Shown here in pieces: positions 1 to 7,723 of a stretch of 34,623 nt of DNA. Source of the stretch: CAZVAN01 sp964625245. Lineage in GTDB: Bacteria > Patescibacteriota > Saccharimonadia > Saccharimonadales > UBA10212. The translations under genes and the position numbers were made by a program. The notes beneath the pieces were generated by a model. That model ran no database searches. It worked only from the letters and a program-made list of their open reading frames with translations, and was not told the DNA's origin. The stretch lies in contig CAZVAN010000006.1 of assembly GCA_964625245.1 (NCBI GenBank), positions 1 to 34,623 on the forward strand, read 5' to 3'. Numbering within the stretch: position 1 is the stretch's first letter; each line of letters starts with the position of its first letter.

Positions 1-1
1 C

Positions 2-718
2 CATTCGACCCCTCGAGTGGCCACGCCTCAACCTGTCAGACAATCCCTGTATTCGTCTCAACCGGCGCCGGCGCATCCACCGACTTATCCTACTCATGCT
101 CCTGCCACTCATGCTTCTACTACTCATGCTCCTGCGGCCACACAGCCAAATTCGGTTGAACAGCCCATGGTGCCACAAATAGTGGCGGCTTTTCCAGTCA
201 AACAACAAGATATAGCAGCTACCCAATCTCAGGCTCTTACGCCGGCGGCAACACCTGCCGCTCCAAGCCCCAACCCTATAGCCCAGTCCGAAGATGACCT
301 GGACAAGATTTTGCAGGCTGTTAATAACCGGGTTAAGACTCCGCAGAAGGTTCCCGAATCTAAGAAAAAAGAACTGGGCAAAAAAATCTTATCAAAGACT
401 GGCAAAATTAAGGGTAAAACTAAAAGCTCTAAACCCGTGGGACCGATGGTAGTTGTAGTGATGGTTGCTCTGATGCTCAGCGCTACGGCCATATTTGCTT
501 ATCACGAGGGGAACCGCACAGCCATTGCTGCCAAGGGCGCCGGAAAAGTGGGCACTAGCTATACGGCTAGTAGTTCTATTCAAGAAGCCGGCGGGACCCT
601 AGTAAACCCAGCTGATTTAGATGACTATGCCCAAACACTTCAAACCAAACTAAATTCACTCAACGACAGTCAGGATTTTAGTACCACCAGTCTCAGTGAC
701 CAAGTCCTAGGCTTATAA
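2..718 (+). CDS. Pro/Ala-rich single-pass membrane protein, 5' end cut by window edge
   Basis: The reading frame is open to the left edge of the window. The first possible start inside it is a GTG at 17 without a ribosome binding site, so the true start is probably upstream. The N-terminal half (about residues 1-95) is low-complexity Pro/Ala/Thr/Gln and includes a THAPA-type pentapeptide repeat. A Lys-rich stretch (about residues 108-140) is followed by one strong membrane segment (about 143-162, PMVVVVMVALML), then about 70 polar residues that would lie outside the cell. It ends one base before the convergent murC stop. I do not recognise the family. A Lys-rich flank before the helix suggests a cytoplasmic N terminus. 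The C-terminal repeats of Ser, Thr and Asn fit an exposed tail. Function unknown. Confidence 0.7.
   Translation, partial: HSTPRVATPQPVRQSLYSSQPAPAHPPTYPTHAPATHASTTHAPAATQPNSVEQPMVPQIVAAFPVKQQDIAATQSQALTPAATPAAPSPNPIAQSEDDLDKILQAVNNRVKTPQKVPESKKKELGKKILSKTGKIKGKTKSSKPVGPMVVVVMVALMLSATAIFAYHEGNRTAIAAKGAGKVGTSYTASSSIQEAGGTLVNPADLDDYAQTLQTKLNSLNDSQDFSTTSLSDQVLGL
92..136 (+). repeat. 15-bp tandem repeat, three copies, coding
   Basis: Three adjacent units based on ACTCATGCTCCTGCC start at 92, 107 and 122. They encode THAPA, THAST and THAPA inside the disordered N-terminal part of the first gene. The middle unit differs at a few bases. Confidence 0.8.
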
Positions 719-719
719 C

Positions 720-2021
720 TTAGCCGACAAACTCTTTCCGAAGCCATTCGTCTAGACTGCCACCACCACCCCCGGTCATGGCTACCACTAGGTCGCCGTT
801 TTCTAAATGTTGTTGGATAATTTTTTTCAGTTGCTCGTCTTTGTAAGCTGGACGAGCGATTTTTTGGAGCTCCGGACTTAAATTTTTGATAAGTTGTTCT
901 GGCGTTAGTACTTCCAGTTCGGGGTCTTCGCGGGCTAGGTAGCTGGGTAGCCAGTATATTGCGCTGGCTTCTTGAAAGACTGAATGGTGCTGGGCGCCTA
1001 GATAATGCATCCGACGGTTAGTTAATGGCTCATAGACTACCACAATATTCTGGCCGCTTTTGGCAGCTGTTTCTCGGGCTACGCTCATAGCCCCGGTAAT
1101 TTTTTCTGGAGTGTGGGCTTCATCGGTATAAAGATTTGTAATAATTCGCTCAAATCGCCTGGAGGCACCAGGAAATTCATTTATAACCTTGGCCACTTCC
1201 TCTACTGTCGCACCGGTGATTTGGCTAACCGCTTTAATCACCAGCCAAGCATCACGCCGGTTATAGAGGCCAGCTAGTTGTATGTCGCCGATGGCCGGGC
1301 TGCTTTCATCTTCAATGGTGTACTTCTCATTTGTTTGGTCTAGGTCTAACCTTTTAGCATCATCTTGCCACAGTATTGCGCGCTGGCTTTGGTCTAAGAA
1401 TTGGCGGAAAGCCTGGTTGTAATTATCTTGGGTTGGGTAAATCTCGTGATGATCCCAACTGACGCCGGAAATTATTGAAAAGAAGGGGTTAAAAGCTAAG
1501 AAATTACGATCAAACTCGTCACCTTCGTAAACAAAGTATTCGCTTCCGGCCTCGTAGGCGCTCATATCGCCAAAACTTAGTGTCGCCCCGACAAGGTAGC
1601 TAACTTTAATACTTAGCTGTTTCATAGCCCATATAACCATTGAGGTGGTTGTGGTTTTGCCATGGGTGCCAGAAATGGCGATTAGCTTCAGATTCTTTTC
1701 TTTGATAATTTTGTTTAGAAGTTCATCACGCTTGCTGGTTTTAATGCCGTTCGCTTTGCAGAACTCCAGCTCGGGATGATTTGGAACGGAGTTTAGAGCG
1801 GACGTATATACAAACCAGTCGATTGGCTTTTCTATATGCATATTGCTAATCTGGCCGTCTGTCTGGCCGACAGCTATATCTGTAATCCCTTTACTTTTTA
1901 GGTACTCAAAGTACTGGGTTTCTTTTATATCAGAACCGCTAACATCGTAACCGGCAGCTTTAGCCAGGACTGCCAGGGGCGCTATCCCCGTGCCGCCAAT
2001 ACCTGAGAAATAGATATGCAT
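720..2021 (-). CDS. murC: Mur ligase, MurC-type (UDP-N-acetylmuramate--L-alanine ligase)
   Basis: This 433-residue cytoplasmic ligase should add L-alanine to UDP-MurNAc using ATP, the first step of the peptidoglycan stem peptide. The N-terminal Rossmann-like domain opens with GIGGTGIAPLA (residues 7-17). The ATP-binding loop is GTHGKTTTTS near residue 118. The central domain has EGDEFD near 167 and a DHHE motif near 191, and the C-terminal domain has ASRRFE near 286. Length is close to normal for MurC (about 450-490). EGDEFD and the DHHE region also resemble the recycling ligase Mpl, so Mpl or a dual-purpose enzyme is possible. Start: ATG at 2021 with GGAG about 5 bases upstream. It is divergent from the gene at 2116 and ends next to the convergent gene at its 3' side. 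Confidence 0.8.
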   Translation of the reverse strand: MHIYFSGIGGTGIAPLAVLAKAAGYDVSGSDIKETQYFEYLKSKGITDIAVGQTDGQISNMHIEKPIDWFVYTSALNSVPNHPELEFCKANGIKTSKRDELLNKIIKEKNLKLIAISGTHGKTTTTSMVIWAMKQLSIKVSYLVGATLSFGDMSAYEAGSEYFVYEGDEFDRNFLAFNPFFSIISGVSWDHHEIYPTQDNYNQAFRQFLDQSQRAILWQDDAKRLDLDQTNEKYTIEDESSPAIGDIQLAGLYNRRDAWLVIKAVSQITGATVEEVAKVINEFPGASRRFERIITNLYTDEAHTPEKITGAMSVARETAAKSGQNIVVVYEPLTNRRMHYLGAQHHSVFQEASAIYWLPSYLAREDPELEVLTPEQLIKNLSPELQKIARPAYKDEQLKKIIQQHLENGDLVVAMTGGGGGSLDEWLRKEFVG

Positions 2022-2115
2022 TAGCTCCAGTTTAACTATTTATACTTACAACTGGCAACTTAAGAAGCTAGTGTTTTTGACCTCAGCCGTAATACGTGCC
2101 AAGATTTAGAAAGTA

Positions 2116-2724
2116 ATGTACAGATATCTTTACCTCATCCAAGATAAATTATCCAAACTAAGACACCAGACATACTTTCCATTCCTGGTACTGTTTTTAG
2201 TAGCTAGCTTAATTTATGTGGGGGCGCTTCGGCACAATAACGACACCATGATTAAGCTGCGTAACGACGTTTATATCGCCGACCGCAACAATGGTGATGT
2301 TGAAGGGGCTCTGGATAAGCTGAGGACCTACGTCTATGGGCATATGAATACCAATTTATCGACAGGTACTAATATTAGGCCGCCAATCCAACTGAAGTAC
2401 ACTTATGATCGATTGCAGCAGCAGGCTGAGACTCAGGCCAACAATTCACAGCTTTATATTGATGCCAAAAACTATTGTGAGCAACAGGTGCCAGCTAGTG
2501 TTTCGATATCCGGACGGGGACGGATTGATTGCGTTGAGAACTATGTGCTGAGCCACGGTGGGACACAGGCCGCTACCATTCCGCCAGCTCTGTATGAATT
2601 TGACTTTGTTAGCCCTAGCTGGTCGTCAGACCTGGCCGGTTGGAGCCTAATAGCCACGGGCTTCTTTGCCCTAACCTCGCTTGGCATATTCTTGAGGGGT
2701 AAATTCAGCCACACAAGTCTCTAA
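2116..2724 (+). CDS. Uncharacterised two-span membrane protein
   Basis: The product is 202 residues with no family I recognise. It has a membrane segment near the N terminus (about residues 22-38, FPFLVLFLVASLIYVGAL) and another near the C terminus (about 173-192, GWSLIATGFFALTSLGIFL). Between them lies a soluble domain of about 130 residues, probably outside the cell, with two Cys (in NYCEQQ and DCVENY) that could form a disulfide. The tail is short and basic. A possible promoter is TTGACC (2077-2082), 17 bases, then a poor -10 CAAGAT (2100-2105), which would put transcription almost at the start codon. The gene stands alone and is divergent from murC. Confidence 0.75.
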   Translation: MYRYLYLIQDKLSKLRHQTYFPFLVLFLVASLIYVGALRHNNDTMIKLRNDVYIADRNNGDVEGALDKLRTYVYGHMNTNLSTGTNIRPPIQLKYTYDRLQQQAETQANNSQLYIDAKNYCEQQVPASVSISGRGRIDCVENYVLSHGGTQAATIPPALYEFDFVSPSWSSDLAGWSLIATGFFALTSLGIFLRGKFSHTSL

Positions 2725-2815
2725 CTAAACTTCATTGATGTAGTGAGGTCTATGTAGCTCGAGAATGGGCTACATGGTTGAAACCAAGGCCTAAGCTGAT
2801 TGTCCTTCGGGGCAT

Positions 2816-2850
2816 AAAAATAACCCTTCCGGTGGCACGAAAGGGTTATT
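2816..2850 (-). terminator. Rho-independent terminator of the 2870-3460 gene
   Basis: A 10-bp perfect stem (AATAACCCTT at 2819-2828 with AAGGGTTATT at 2841-2850, loop of 12) is followed on the minus strand by a T run (TTATTTTTATG). It lies 20 bases after the stop of the minus-strand gene. It may also stop transcription arriving from 2724, but the T run is on the minus side. Confidence 0.8.
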
Positions 2851-2869
2851 CCAAGTTCTAGAGCTTCTA

Positions 2870-3460
2870 CTACTGTTTGTTAGTGGTAGGAGTGGTCTGA
2901 GGGGTAGTTGAGCTACCAGTTCCAGTAGCTGCTGTGCTGCTACAGTTAGGCCCATTTGGATTTTGGGTCTTGAACTGATTGATAGCCGTTACAACCTTAC
3001 CGTTACTCTGGAGGTTCTCCCAGAAAGCAACTTGGCTGCGGTTAATGACCATTTCGTCGTACGGGGAGTGCAGCTGCTGACAGCCGAGCTTGGTCAACTG
3101 CGGATTAACTTGACCGCTAGAGCTGGTCTGATCAGTTGTTAGATAGTAAACGTCCTGAAGAACGAAGTACTTGTCATTAAGCTTAGTAATGTGTCCGAAG
3201 TATGTGGTGTAGGCCACTGATCCACTTGTGGCGCCGCCATTCAGGAAAACCGCCTGATACTTATCGGTATTAACGAGCTTTTGTTCGCCGGCTGAGCCGC
3301 CGCTTAGGCCAACGTACATAGCAACTGCAGCTAGCAGCAAAGCTGCTCCGACTATTACTACGAAGAGTTCGAACCTTACGGCTCTAGCGCCCAACGATTC
3401 TTTGTGATGAGGGTGGCTTGGAGCTCCTTGAGCTCTACTGCCACGGGACATAAATTCCAT
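2870..3460 (-). CDS. Uncharacterised single-pass membrane protein with exposed C-terminal domain
   Basis: I place the start at 3460 (196 residues). An ATG at 3502 is in frame, but the ATG at 3460 has AAGGTGG exactly 9 bases upstream (3470-3476), and a likely -10 box overlaps the upstream ATG. The first 33 residues are basic (many Arg, His, Lys). A membrane segment follows (about residues 34-54, FVVIVGAALLLAAVAMYVGL), then a soluble domain with KYQAVFLNGG and TYFGHI and the conserved-looking FWENL, and a Ser/Thr/Gln-rich tail (SSTTPQTTPTT). Family unknown. Topology suggests a cytoplasmic basic N terminus and an outside domain. A strong terminator follows, so it is probably transcribed alone. 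Confidence 0.75.
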   Translation of the reverse strand: MEFMSRGSRAQGAPSHPHHKESLGARAVRFELFVVIVGAALLLAAVAMYVGLSGGSAGEQKLVNTDKYQAVFLNGGATSGSVAYTTYFGHITKLNDKYFVLQDVYYLTTDQTSSSGQVNPQLTKLGCQQLHSPYDEMVINRSQVAFWENLQSNGKVVTAINQFKTQNPNGPNCSSTAATGTGSSTTPQTTPTTNKQ

Positions 3461-3469
3461 ATGTTTATA

Positions 3470-3476
3470 CCACCTT
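3470..3476 (-). promoter_or_regulatory. Shine-Dalgarno AAGGTGG that fixes the start at 3460
   Basis: On the minus strand AAGGTGG ends 9 bases before the ATG at 3460. The alternative ATG at 3502 has no purine-rich stretch before it and overlaps a candidate -10 (TAATAT, 3501-3506, with TTGCGC at 3525-3530, spacing 18). Confidence 0.7.
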
Positions 3477-3601
3477 ATATTATTTTTTAGATACCCCCAC
3501 ATATTAACGCATAAGCATTTTACAGCGCAAGCCCGTTTGCACTTAATCTGTCACTAACGGCTAGTTCTCCTTGTGGACAAGAATTCTTGAGTAAACTGTT
3601 T

Positions 3602-3623
3602 AACACCTCTCAACAGTGGTGTT
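3602..3623. promoter_or_regulatory. Inverted repeat upstream of the 66-residue gene
   Basis: AACACC (3602-3607) and GGTGTT (3618-3623) are separated by 10 bases and end 14 bases before the -35 box of the next promoter. It lies in the 244-base gap between divergent genes and could be an operator. I see no other clear feature between 3530 and 3637. Confidence 0.35.
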
Positions 3624-3637
3624 GTACTAAATACCAG

Positions 3638-3667
3638 TTGACAACGCAAAACCGTACAGGGTATTTT
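3638..3667 (+). promoter_or_regulatory. Sigma-70 promoter of the 66-residue gene
   Basis: A perfect -35 TTGACA (3638-3643), an 18-base spacer and -10 TATTTT (3662-3667). The start would be near 3674, giving a leader of about 30 bases with a purine-rich GAGAGGGACGAG just before the ATG. Confidence 0.65.
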
Positions 3668-3704
3668 AGGGGTACCATCACTAATTAACAGAGAGGGACG
3701 AGTA

Positions 3705-3905
3705 ATGGCTTACAAACATACTAACAGCAAGGGTGTTACATACTACTTGAACTCCAAGAAGGTAACTCTTCGAGGCGGCAAGGCACAAACAATTTACTAC
3801 TTCAGCAAGGACGACCGAGCTGACACTGGTGTTGATCTTCCAGCAGATCGCGAAGTCAACGAAAACCCACGCAACGGTTTCTTGACTCTAAAGCGCAAGG
3901 GCTAA
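3705..3905 (+). CDS. Small basic conserved-looking protein, 66 residues
   Basis: A 66-residue, Lys/Arg-rich soluble protein starting MAYKHTNSKG, with YYLNSKK, a Gly-Gly-Lys turn (LRGGKAQ), an aromatic strand (TIYYFSK) and NPRNGFLTL near the end. The pattern suggests a small beta-sheet fold. I recall similar short proteins in Saccharibacteria-type genomes, but no function is known to me. The start has GAGAGGGACGAG upstream. It has its own TTGACA promoter and a strong terminator, so it is a single-gene unit, as expected for an abundant protein. A ribosome- or nucleic-acid-binding role is possible from size and charge alone, but that is a guess. Confidence 0.8.
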   Translation: MAYKHTNSKGVTYYLNSKKVTLRGGKAQTIYYFSKDDRADTGVDLPADREVNENPRNGFLTLKRKG

Positions 3906-3936
3906 AAAGCTCAGTTTTAAAAAAGTACATAAAATT

Positions 3937-3970
3937 AAAAGCGCCCGAGCGAGAGCCCGGGCGCTTTTTT
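3937..3970 (+). terminator. Rho-independent terminator
   Basis: A GC-rich 8-bp stem, AGCGCCCG (3940-3947) with CGGGCGCT (3958-3965), continues in A/T pairs and is followed by six T (3965-3970). It ends the 66-residue gene. The T run overlaps the -35 region of the next promoter. Confidence 0.92.
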
Positions 3971-3996
3971 GTAGCCGAATAGAAGAGTAATATAAA
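3968..3996 (+). promoter_or_regulatory. Promoter of the ABC transporter operon, near-leaderless
   Basis: TTTGTA (3968-3973), 17 bases, TATAAA (3991-3996), then only 10 bases to the ATG at 4007. No Shine-Dalgarno is visible. Confidence 0.5.
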
Positions 3997-4006
3997 CTGG
4001 AATAGT

Positions 4007-4765
4007 ATGGCCGAAGTAATTCTAAAAGTTACTAATCTTCAAAAATCCTATGACGATAAAAAGGTTGTCAAAGGGGTAAGTTTTGATGTAAGGCGCGGAG
4101 AAGTCTTTGGAATACTGGGGCCCAACGGGGCCGGTAAAACCACAACTCTTGAGATGATAGAGACTCTTAGGCCAATCGATAGTGGCAGCGTAACTCTTGA
4201 CGGGGTTGATGTGGCGCGCGAACCGCAAAAAATACGATATTTAATTGGTGTACAACTTCAGTCAACAGCATTTATGGATAAAGTTAAGCTGACAGAGCTA
4301 CTAGATCAACAGGCGGCAGCTTACGGCGAGAGAGTTGATTCACATGCCCTTTTAAAAGATGTAAATCTTGATGATAAGGCTAGCAGCTTTGTGGAAGAGT
4401 TGTCCGGGGGCCAAAAGCAGCGTTTTAGTATAGCCGCAGCATTAGTCCATCAACCAAAAGTCTTTTTTATGGACGAACCGACTACCGGACTCGATCCTCA
4501 AGCCAGGCGTAACCTCTGGGCTCTAGTCAATAAGATAAAGGCTAAGGGCACTACAATTATCCTGACCACTCACTACATGGAAGAGGCGGAACAGCTATGT
4601 GACAGAGTGGCAATTATGGACAAAGGCCAAATCATTAAACTCAATACACCAAAAAATCTGGTGGACGAGCTTCTGGAAAAAGGTTTTAAGAAGGAACGCC
4701 GTGTTGAACAGGCAAATCTGGAAGACGTATTCATGGATTTAACAGGGAAAGGACTACATGCATAA
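4007..4765 (+). CDS. ABC transporter ATP-binding protein (ABC-2 exporter type)
   Basis: This is the 252-residue nucleotide-binding subunit that would power the permease encoded next. Walker A is GPNGAGKTT (residues 38-46), the Q-loop is in GVQLQS (near 84), the signature is LSGGQKQR (132-139), Walker B is FFMDEPTTGLD (153-163), and the switch His is in TTHYMEEAE. The order and GLDPQARR after Walker B place it with drug, antibiotic or lipid exporters of the CcmA/DrrA-like group. Its length is a little under the 300 or so of DrrA proteins. The substrate cannot be told. Its last 8 bases overlap the permease start, so the two are probably translationally coupled. Confidence 0.92.
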   Translation: MAEVILKVTNLQKSYDDKKVVKGVSFDVRRGEVFGILGPNGAGKTTTLEMIETLRPIDSGSVTLDGVDVAREPQKIRYLIGVQLQSTAFMDKVKLTELLDQQAAAYGERVDSHALLKDVNLDDKASSFVEELSGGQKQRFSIAAALVHQPKVFFMDEPTTGLDPQARRNLWALVNKIKAKGTTIILTTHYMEEAEQLCDRVAIMDKGQIIKLNTPKNLVDELLEKGFKKERRVEQANLEDVFMDLTGKGLHA

Positions 4766-5864
4766 ATCACTACTGGCAATAACTACTTTTGCCAAGATTA
4801 GCATCCGGCGATATTTCCGGGATAGGGTAGCCATTTTCTTCACTGTGGTATTTCCTCTTATCTTTCTCTTCGTGTTCGGGGGCATTTTTGGAAAAAACTC
4901 CAGCAGTGCATTCCATGTGGCAGTTATTAATCAATCGTCCGAGGCCTTTGCCCAAAAGTTTGACGGCCAGCTAAAAGCCGAAAAAATATTTAAAGTGGAC
5001 CCCAAAGTTACCACACTGAGTAGTGCTAAAGATAAAATGAGCCGCAGCGAACTTGATGCCACCATAGTCTTGCCCCCGGACTTTGGCAGCCTCAAGGGGA
5101 AGACTTATCCGTCCGGCATAGCGCAGGTATATTACGATGTCAACGACGAGCAAGCCGCTACTACCGTCACCTCAATTTTGCAGGGCCAATTTGAGACTAT
5201 TAACACCGAGCTTATTAAAAACCCAACGCCTTTTAAGGTTCAGACCCAAAAAACCAACATTGGTGGACTATCAAGGTTCGATTACACTTTTTCGGGCCTA
5301 CTGGGCTTCTCTATACTGGGACTCGGTGTTTTTGGGCCGACAAATTACTTCCCACAGATGAAAAAGCAAGGCGTACTGAGGCGACTACATATTACACCGC
5401 TACGGCCATGGGAGTTCTTCACGGCCAGTGTGCTTTCAAATGCGGTGATAGGTATATTCTCAATAGGCATAATGTTTATAGTGGCCATGACGGTGTTTCA
5501 CTTCCACATGACCGGCAACATCTTAAACCTTGTGGTGATGATAGTGCTTGGTATTTTGTCGATTTTTGGTATCGGACTGGCTATTGGTGGTTGGGCAAAA
5601 AATGAAAACCAGGCTGCTCCGCTTGCCAATATTATTACCTTTCCAATGATGTTCTTATCGGGTACATTTTTTCCCAGATTCTTGATGCCAGAATGGCTGC
5701 AGCACATAACTACCTTTTTGCCTCTAACCCCTGTTATTGACGGGATTAGACAAGTTGCAACCGAAGGTAAAAGCCTGGTTGAAGTCGGTCCTCAAATCGG
5801 GCTGATAGCCATTTGGACAGTGATTATTTATGCTATTGCTTTCCGTGTCTTCCGCTGGGAGTAA
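4758..5864 (+). CDS. ABC-2 type transporter permease
   Basis: A 368-residue membrane subunit, partner of the preceding ATPase. One membrane helix lies near residues 24-42 (VAIFFTVVFPLIFLFVFGGI). A soluble domain of roughly 130 residues, predicted outside, follows (about 45-175), then five more helices from about 178 to 365. The six-helix plan with a large loop after helix 1 is typical of the ABC2_membrane_3 group. The FLSGTFFP motif before the last helices is characteristic of ABC-2 exporters. It is the last gene of a two-gene operon. Its stop codon touches a hairpin-rich gap. Confidence 0.9.
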   Translation: MHKSLLAITTFAKISIRRYFRDRVAIFFTVVFPLIFLFVFGGIFGKNSSSAFHVAVINQSSEAFAQKFDGQLKAEKIFKVDPKVTTLSSAKDKMSRSELDATIVLPPDFGSLKGKTYPSGIAQVYYDVNDEQAATTVTSILQGQFETINTELIKNPTPFKVQTQKTNIGGLSRFDYTFSGLLGFSILGLGVFGPTNYFPQMKKQGVLRRLHITPLRPWEFFTASVLSNAVIGIFSIGIMFIVAMTVFHFHMTGNILNLVVMIVLGILSIFGIGLAIGGWAKNENQAAPLANIITFPMMFLSGTFFPRFLMPEWLQHITTFLPLTPVIDGIRQVATEGKSLVEVGPQIGLIAIWTVIIYAIAFRVFRWE

Positions 5865-5990
5865 AGGCGGCTTCGCCTTCCAGAAGACAACCTACGGTAC
5901 CGCTACCCCACAAAACAAGTTTTGCAGGGACCCCGGTTTTCTTCCGGCGCTTCCTGCTAGAGTATATCCAGCTTCCGCCTACGGCGGAAC
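5862..5990. repeat. Cluster of short hairpins between the ABC operon and murJ
   Basis: Three perfect short palindromes lie in the gap: AAGGCG/CGCCTT (5864-5879, loop 4, overlapping the stop codon), CAAAAC/GTTTTG (5911-5924, loop 2) and TTCCGCC/GGCGGAA (5973-5989, loop 3). CCTACGG occurs twice (5891, 5978). No hairpin is followed by a proper T run, so it is not a standard terminator. It may be a dispersed repeat or an mRNA-stabilising structure. I see no gene in this gap. Confidence 0.5.
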
Positions 5991-6028
5991 CGGTCGCTGC
6001 TAACTTTCCCTTGTCAGAATATTTAAGC

Positions 6029-6057
6029 TTCTAAAAGGTAACGCCTGACCCTATAAT
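6029..6057 (+). promoter_or_regulatory. Promoter of murJ, near-leaderless
   Basis: TTCTAA (6029-6034), 17 bases, a perfect TATAAT (6052-6057), then 9 bases to the ATG at 6067. AAAGGAC also sits just before the ATG and would be transcribed only in part. Confidence 0.65.
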
Positions 6058-6066
6058 CTAAAGGAC

Positions 6067-7665
6067 ATGAATCGATGGCTTAACAAGGCAAACCGACGCT
6101 TAACACTTACCAGCGCCGCCACATTATTAGTTGGCACAACTCTGGTTGCCCAGCTGCTGGGCTTTATGCGGACTCAGATTGTTAACGCTAATTTTAACCA
6201 GGTTGGCCATGTTACTACTGACGCCTACTTTGCGGCCTTTAAGATTCCGGACTTTTTCTTCTACACCATCGCAGCTGGCGCCCTAGGCGTGGCCTTTATG
6301 CCATTTCTAGCTGACAAGCTGGAGAAGGGTGATCGCAAAGGAGTCTGGCGGCTAACTTCCAGCCTGCTGAATCTGCTGGGAATAATCATGGCTATTGTCG
6401 GAGTTCTCCTGCTGATATTTGCCGAACCGCTGCTAAGAATTGTTGTCGGGCATAATCTGAGCGCTCCGCAGATGCACGACGCTGTGACAATCATGCGCAT
6501 AATATCGTTTAATCCGCTGCTGTTTACAATCTCCGGCATTCTAATTAGTCTTCAGCAAACCTTTGGGCGTTTTTTCTTTTACGCCATGGCGCCGATTATT
6601 TATAACGGCTGTATTATTGCCAGTGTCTTTATCTTCAAAAACAACCTGGGGCTTGTCGGGCTCGGTATTGGTGCACTATCCGGCGCCGTGCTGCAGCTGC
6701 TTTTTGTGAGCCTGGGCCTACTTGGCCTTAAATTCAGGTACGTTCCCAACATTAACTGGAAAAGTATGGACTTCAGGCGGGTTTTGAAAAATTTGCCGCC
6801 GAGGGCTATTGACCAAGGGATCGACTCTATAAATAGTATCGTTGAAACCAACCGAGCCAGTACGCTGCGGGCTGGCTCAATCACTTTTTACGAGAATGCC
6901 TATACTCTGCATCTCGTGCCAATTCTTCTGGTTGGCACGGCTATCTCCACAGCGGCCTTCCCCAGACTCAATAGTCGACTGTCCCAGGGTAGGCCCGATT
7001 TATACCGCCGTGACTTCCTGAGAATACTAAGAGCAATTATTTGGATAATTTTGCCGATGGCTATAATTACTTTCTTTTGCCGGGCCTATTTTGCGCGTTT
7101 GATATATAAAAATATTGCCCCGGAGATCGCCTTAATCCTGGAATTCTTAGTTGGCGCTATTATATTTAGAACACTTTACACTCTTATTTCGCGTTATTTT
7201 TACTCGCATAAAGATACTAGGACCCCTCTGTTTGTTTCTTTGTTCACTATTGCCCTTAATATTTTTCTAGCCTTCAGCCTGGCAAAACCAAAAGCTCTGG
7301 GCGGTTACGATGTAGCCGGGTTGGCCATTGCCCAATCGGTTGCCGCCGCTGTTGAGGTCATTATTTTGGTAGTAATCATGATGTGGAGGGACAAACACTT
7401 CTTCTCCGGCGAATTTTGGAACGGAGTGGTTCGAATTTTATCAGTCACCGGATTTACTCTTATAACCACCTATACCATGGTGACGTTAGTGCCACTAAAC
7501 ATCGGAGATAAAGGCTTTATAACCCTTGGCACTAAACTGATAATGATTATTACGCCAACCTTTTTGGTCTATTTCGGCATCTCGTTACTATTCGGACTGG
7601 AAGAAGCTCAGCCCGTGTTGGCGAGGATCCGCCAAGTTATAACCAAACCCGTCCGCATCCAGTAA
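6067..7665 (+). CDS. murJ: Lipid II flippase MurJ (MviN family)
   Basis: A 532-residue polytopic membrane protein of the MviN/MATE-like fold, expected to move lipid II from the inner to the outer face of the cytoplasmic membrane for peptidoglycan assembly. The N terminus has the MurJ-type LVGTTLVAQLLGFMRTQIV (residues 21-39) with the Arg of transmembrane helix 1, then DAYFAAFKIPDFF, close to the conserved MurJ helix 2 sequence. About 13-14 membrane helices can be counted, in line with the usual 14. RYFYSHKDTRTP (about 376-387) matches the conserved loop before helix 11. It is the first gene of its unit and about 60 bases upstream of lepA, which has its own promoter. Confidence 0.92.
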   Translation: MNRWLNKANRRLTLTSAATLLVGTTLVAQLLGFMRTQIVNANFNQVGHVTTDAYFAAFKIPDFFFYTIAAGALGVAFMPFLADKLEKGDRKGVWRLTSSLLNLLGIIMAIVGVLLLIFAEPLLRIVVGHNLSAPQMHDAVTIMRIISFNPLLFTISGILISLQQTFGRFFFYAMAPIIYNGCIIASVFIFKNNLGLVGLGIGALSGAVLQLLFVSLGLLGLKFRYVPNINWKSMDFRRVLKNLPPRAIDQGIDSINSIVETNRASTLRAGSITFYENAYTLHLVPILLVGTAISTAAFPRLNSRLSQGRPDLYRRDFLRILRAIIWIILPMAIITFFCRAYFARLIYKNIAPEIALILEFLVGAIIFRTLYTLISRYFYSHKDTRTPLFVSLFTIALNIFLAFSLAKPKALGGYDVAGLAIAQSVAAAVEVIILVVIMMWRDKHFFSGEFWNGVVRILSVTGFTLITTYTMVTLVPLNIGDKGFITLGTKLIMIITPTFLVYFGISLLFGLEEAQPVLARIRQVITKPVRIQ

Positions 7666-7686
7666 CTCAGAGCACCATGCAAATAT

Positions 7687-7715
7687 TCAAAACTCAGACC
7701 TACCTCTGTTATAAT
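7687..7715 (+). promoter_or_regulatory. Promoter of lepA, leaderless geometry
   Basis: TTCAAA (7687-7692), 17 bases, a perfect TATAAT (7710-7715), then 8 bases to the ATG at 7724. Transcription should begin at or within about two bases of the start codon. It also argues against the upstream TTG at 7715, which lies in the -10 box. Confidence 0.75.
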
Positions 7716-7723
7716 TGGGGGTC

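Noticed and set aside
2752..2775. Hairpin ATGTAGC/GCTACAT after the 202-residue gene
   Set aside because: The stem is only 7 bp with a 10-base loop and no T run, so I do not call it a terminator.
5813..6034. 73-codon open frame across the hairpin-rich gap before murJ
   Set aside because: It begins inside the permease gene in another frame, has no ribosome site, and its protein is explained by the palindromic repeats.
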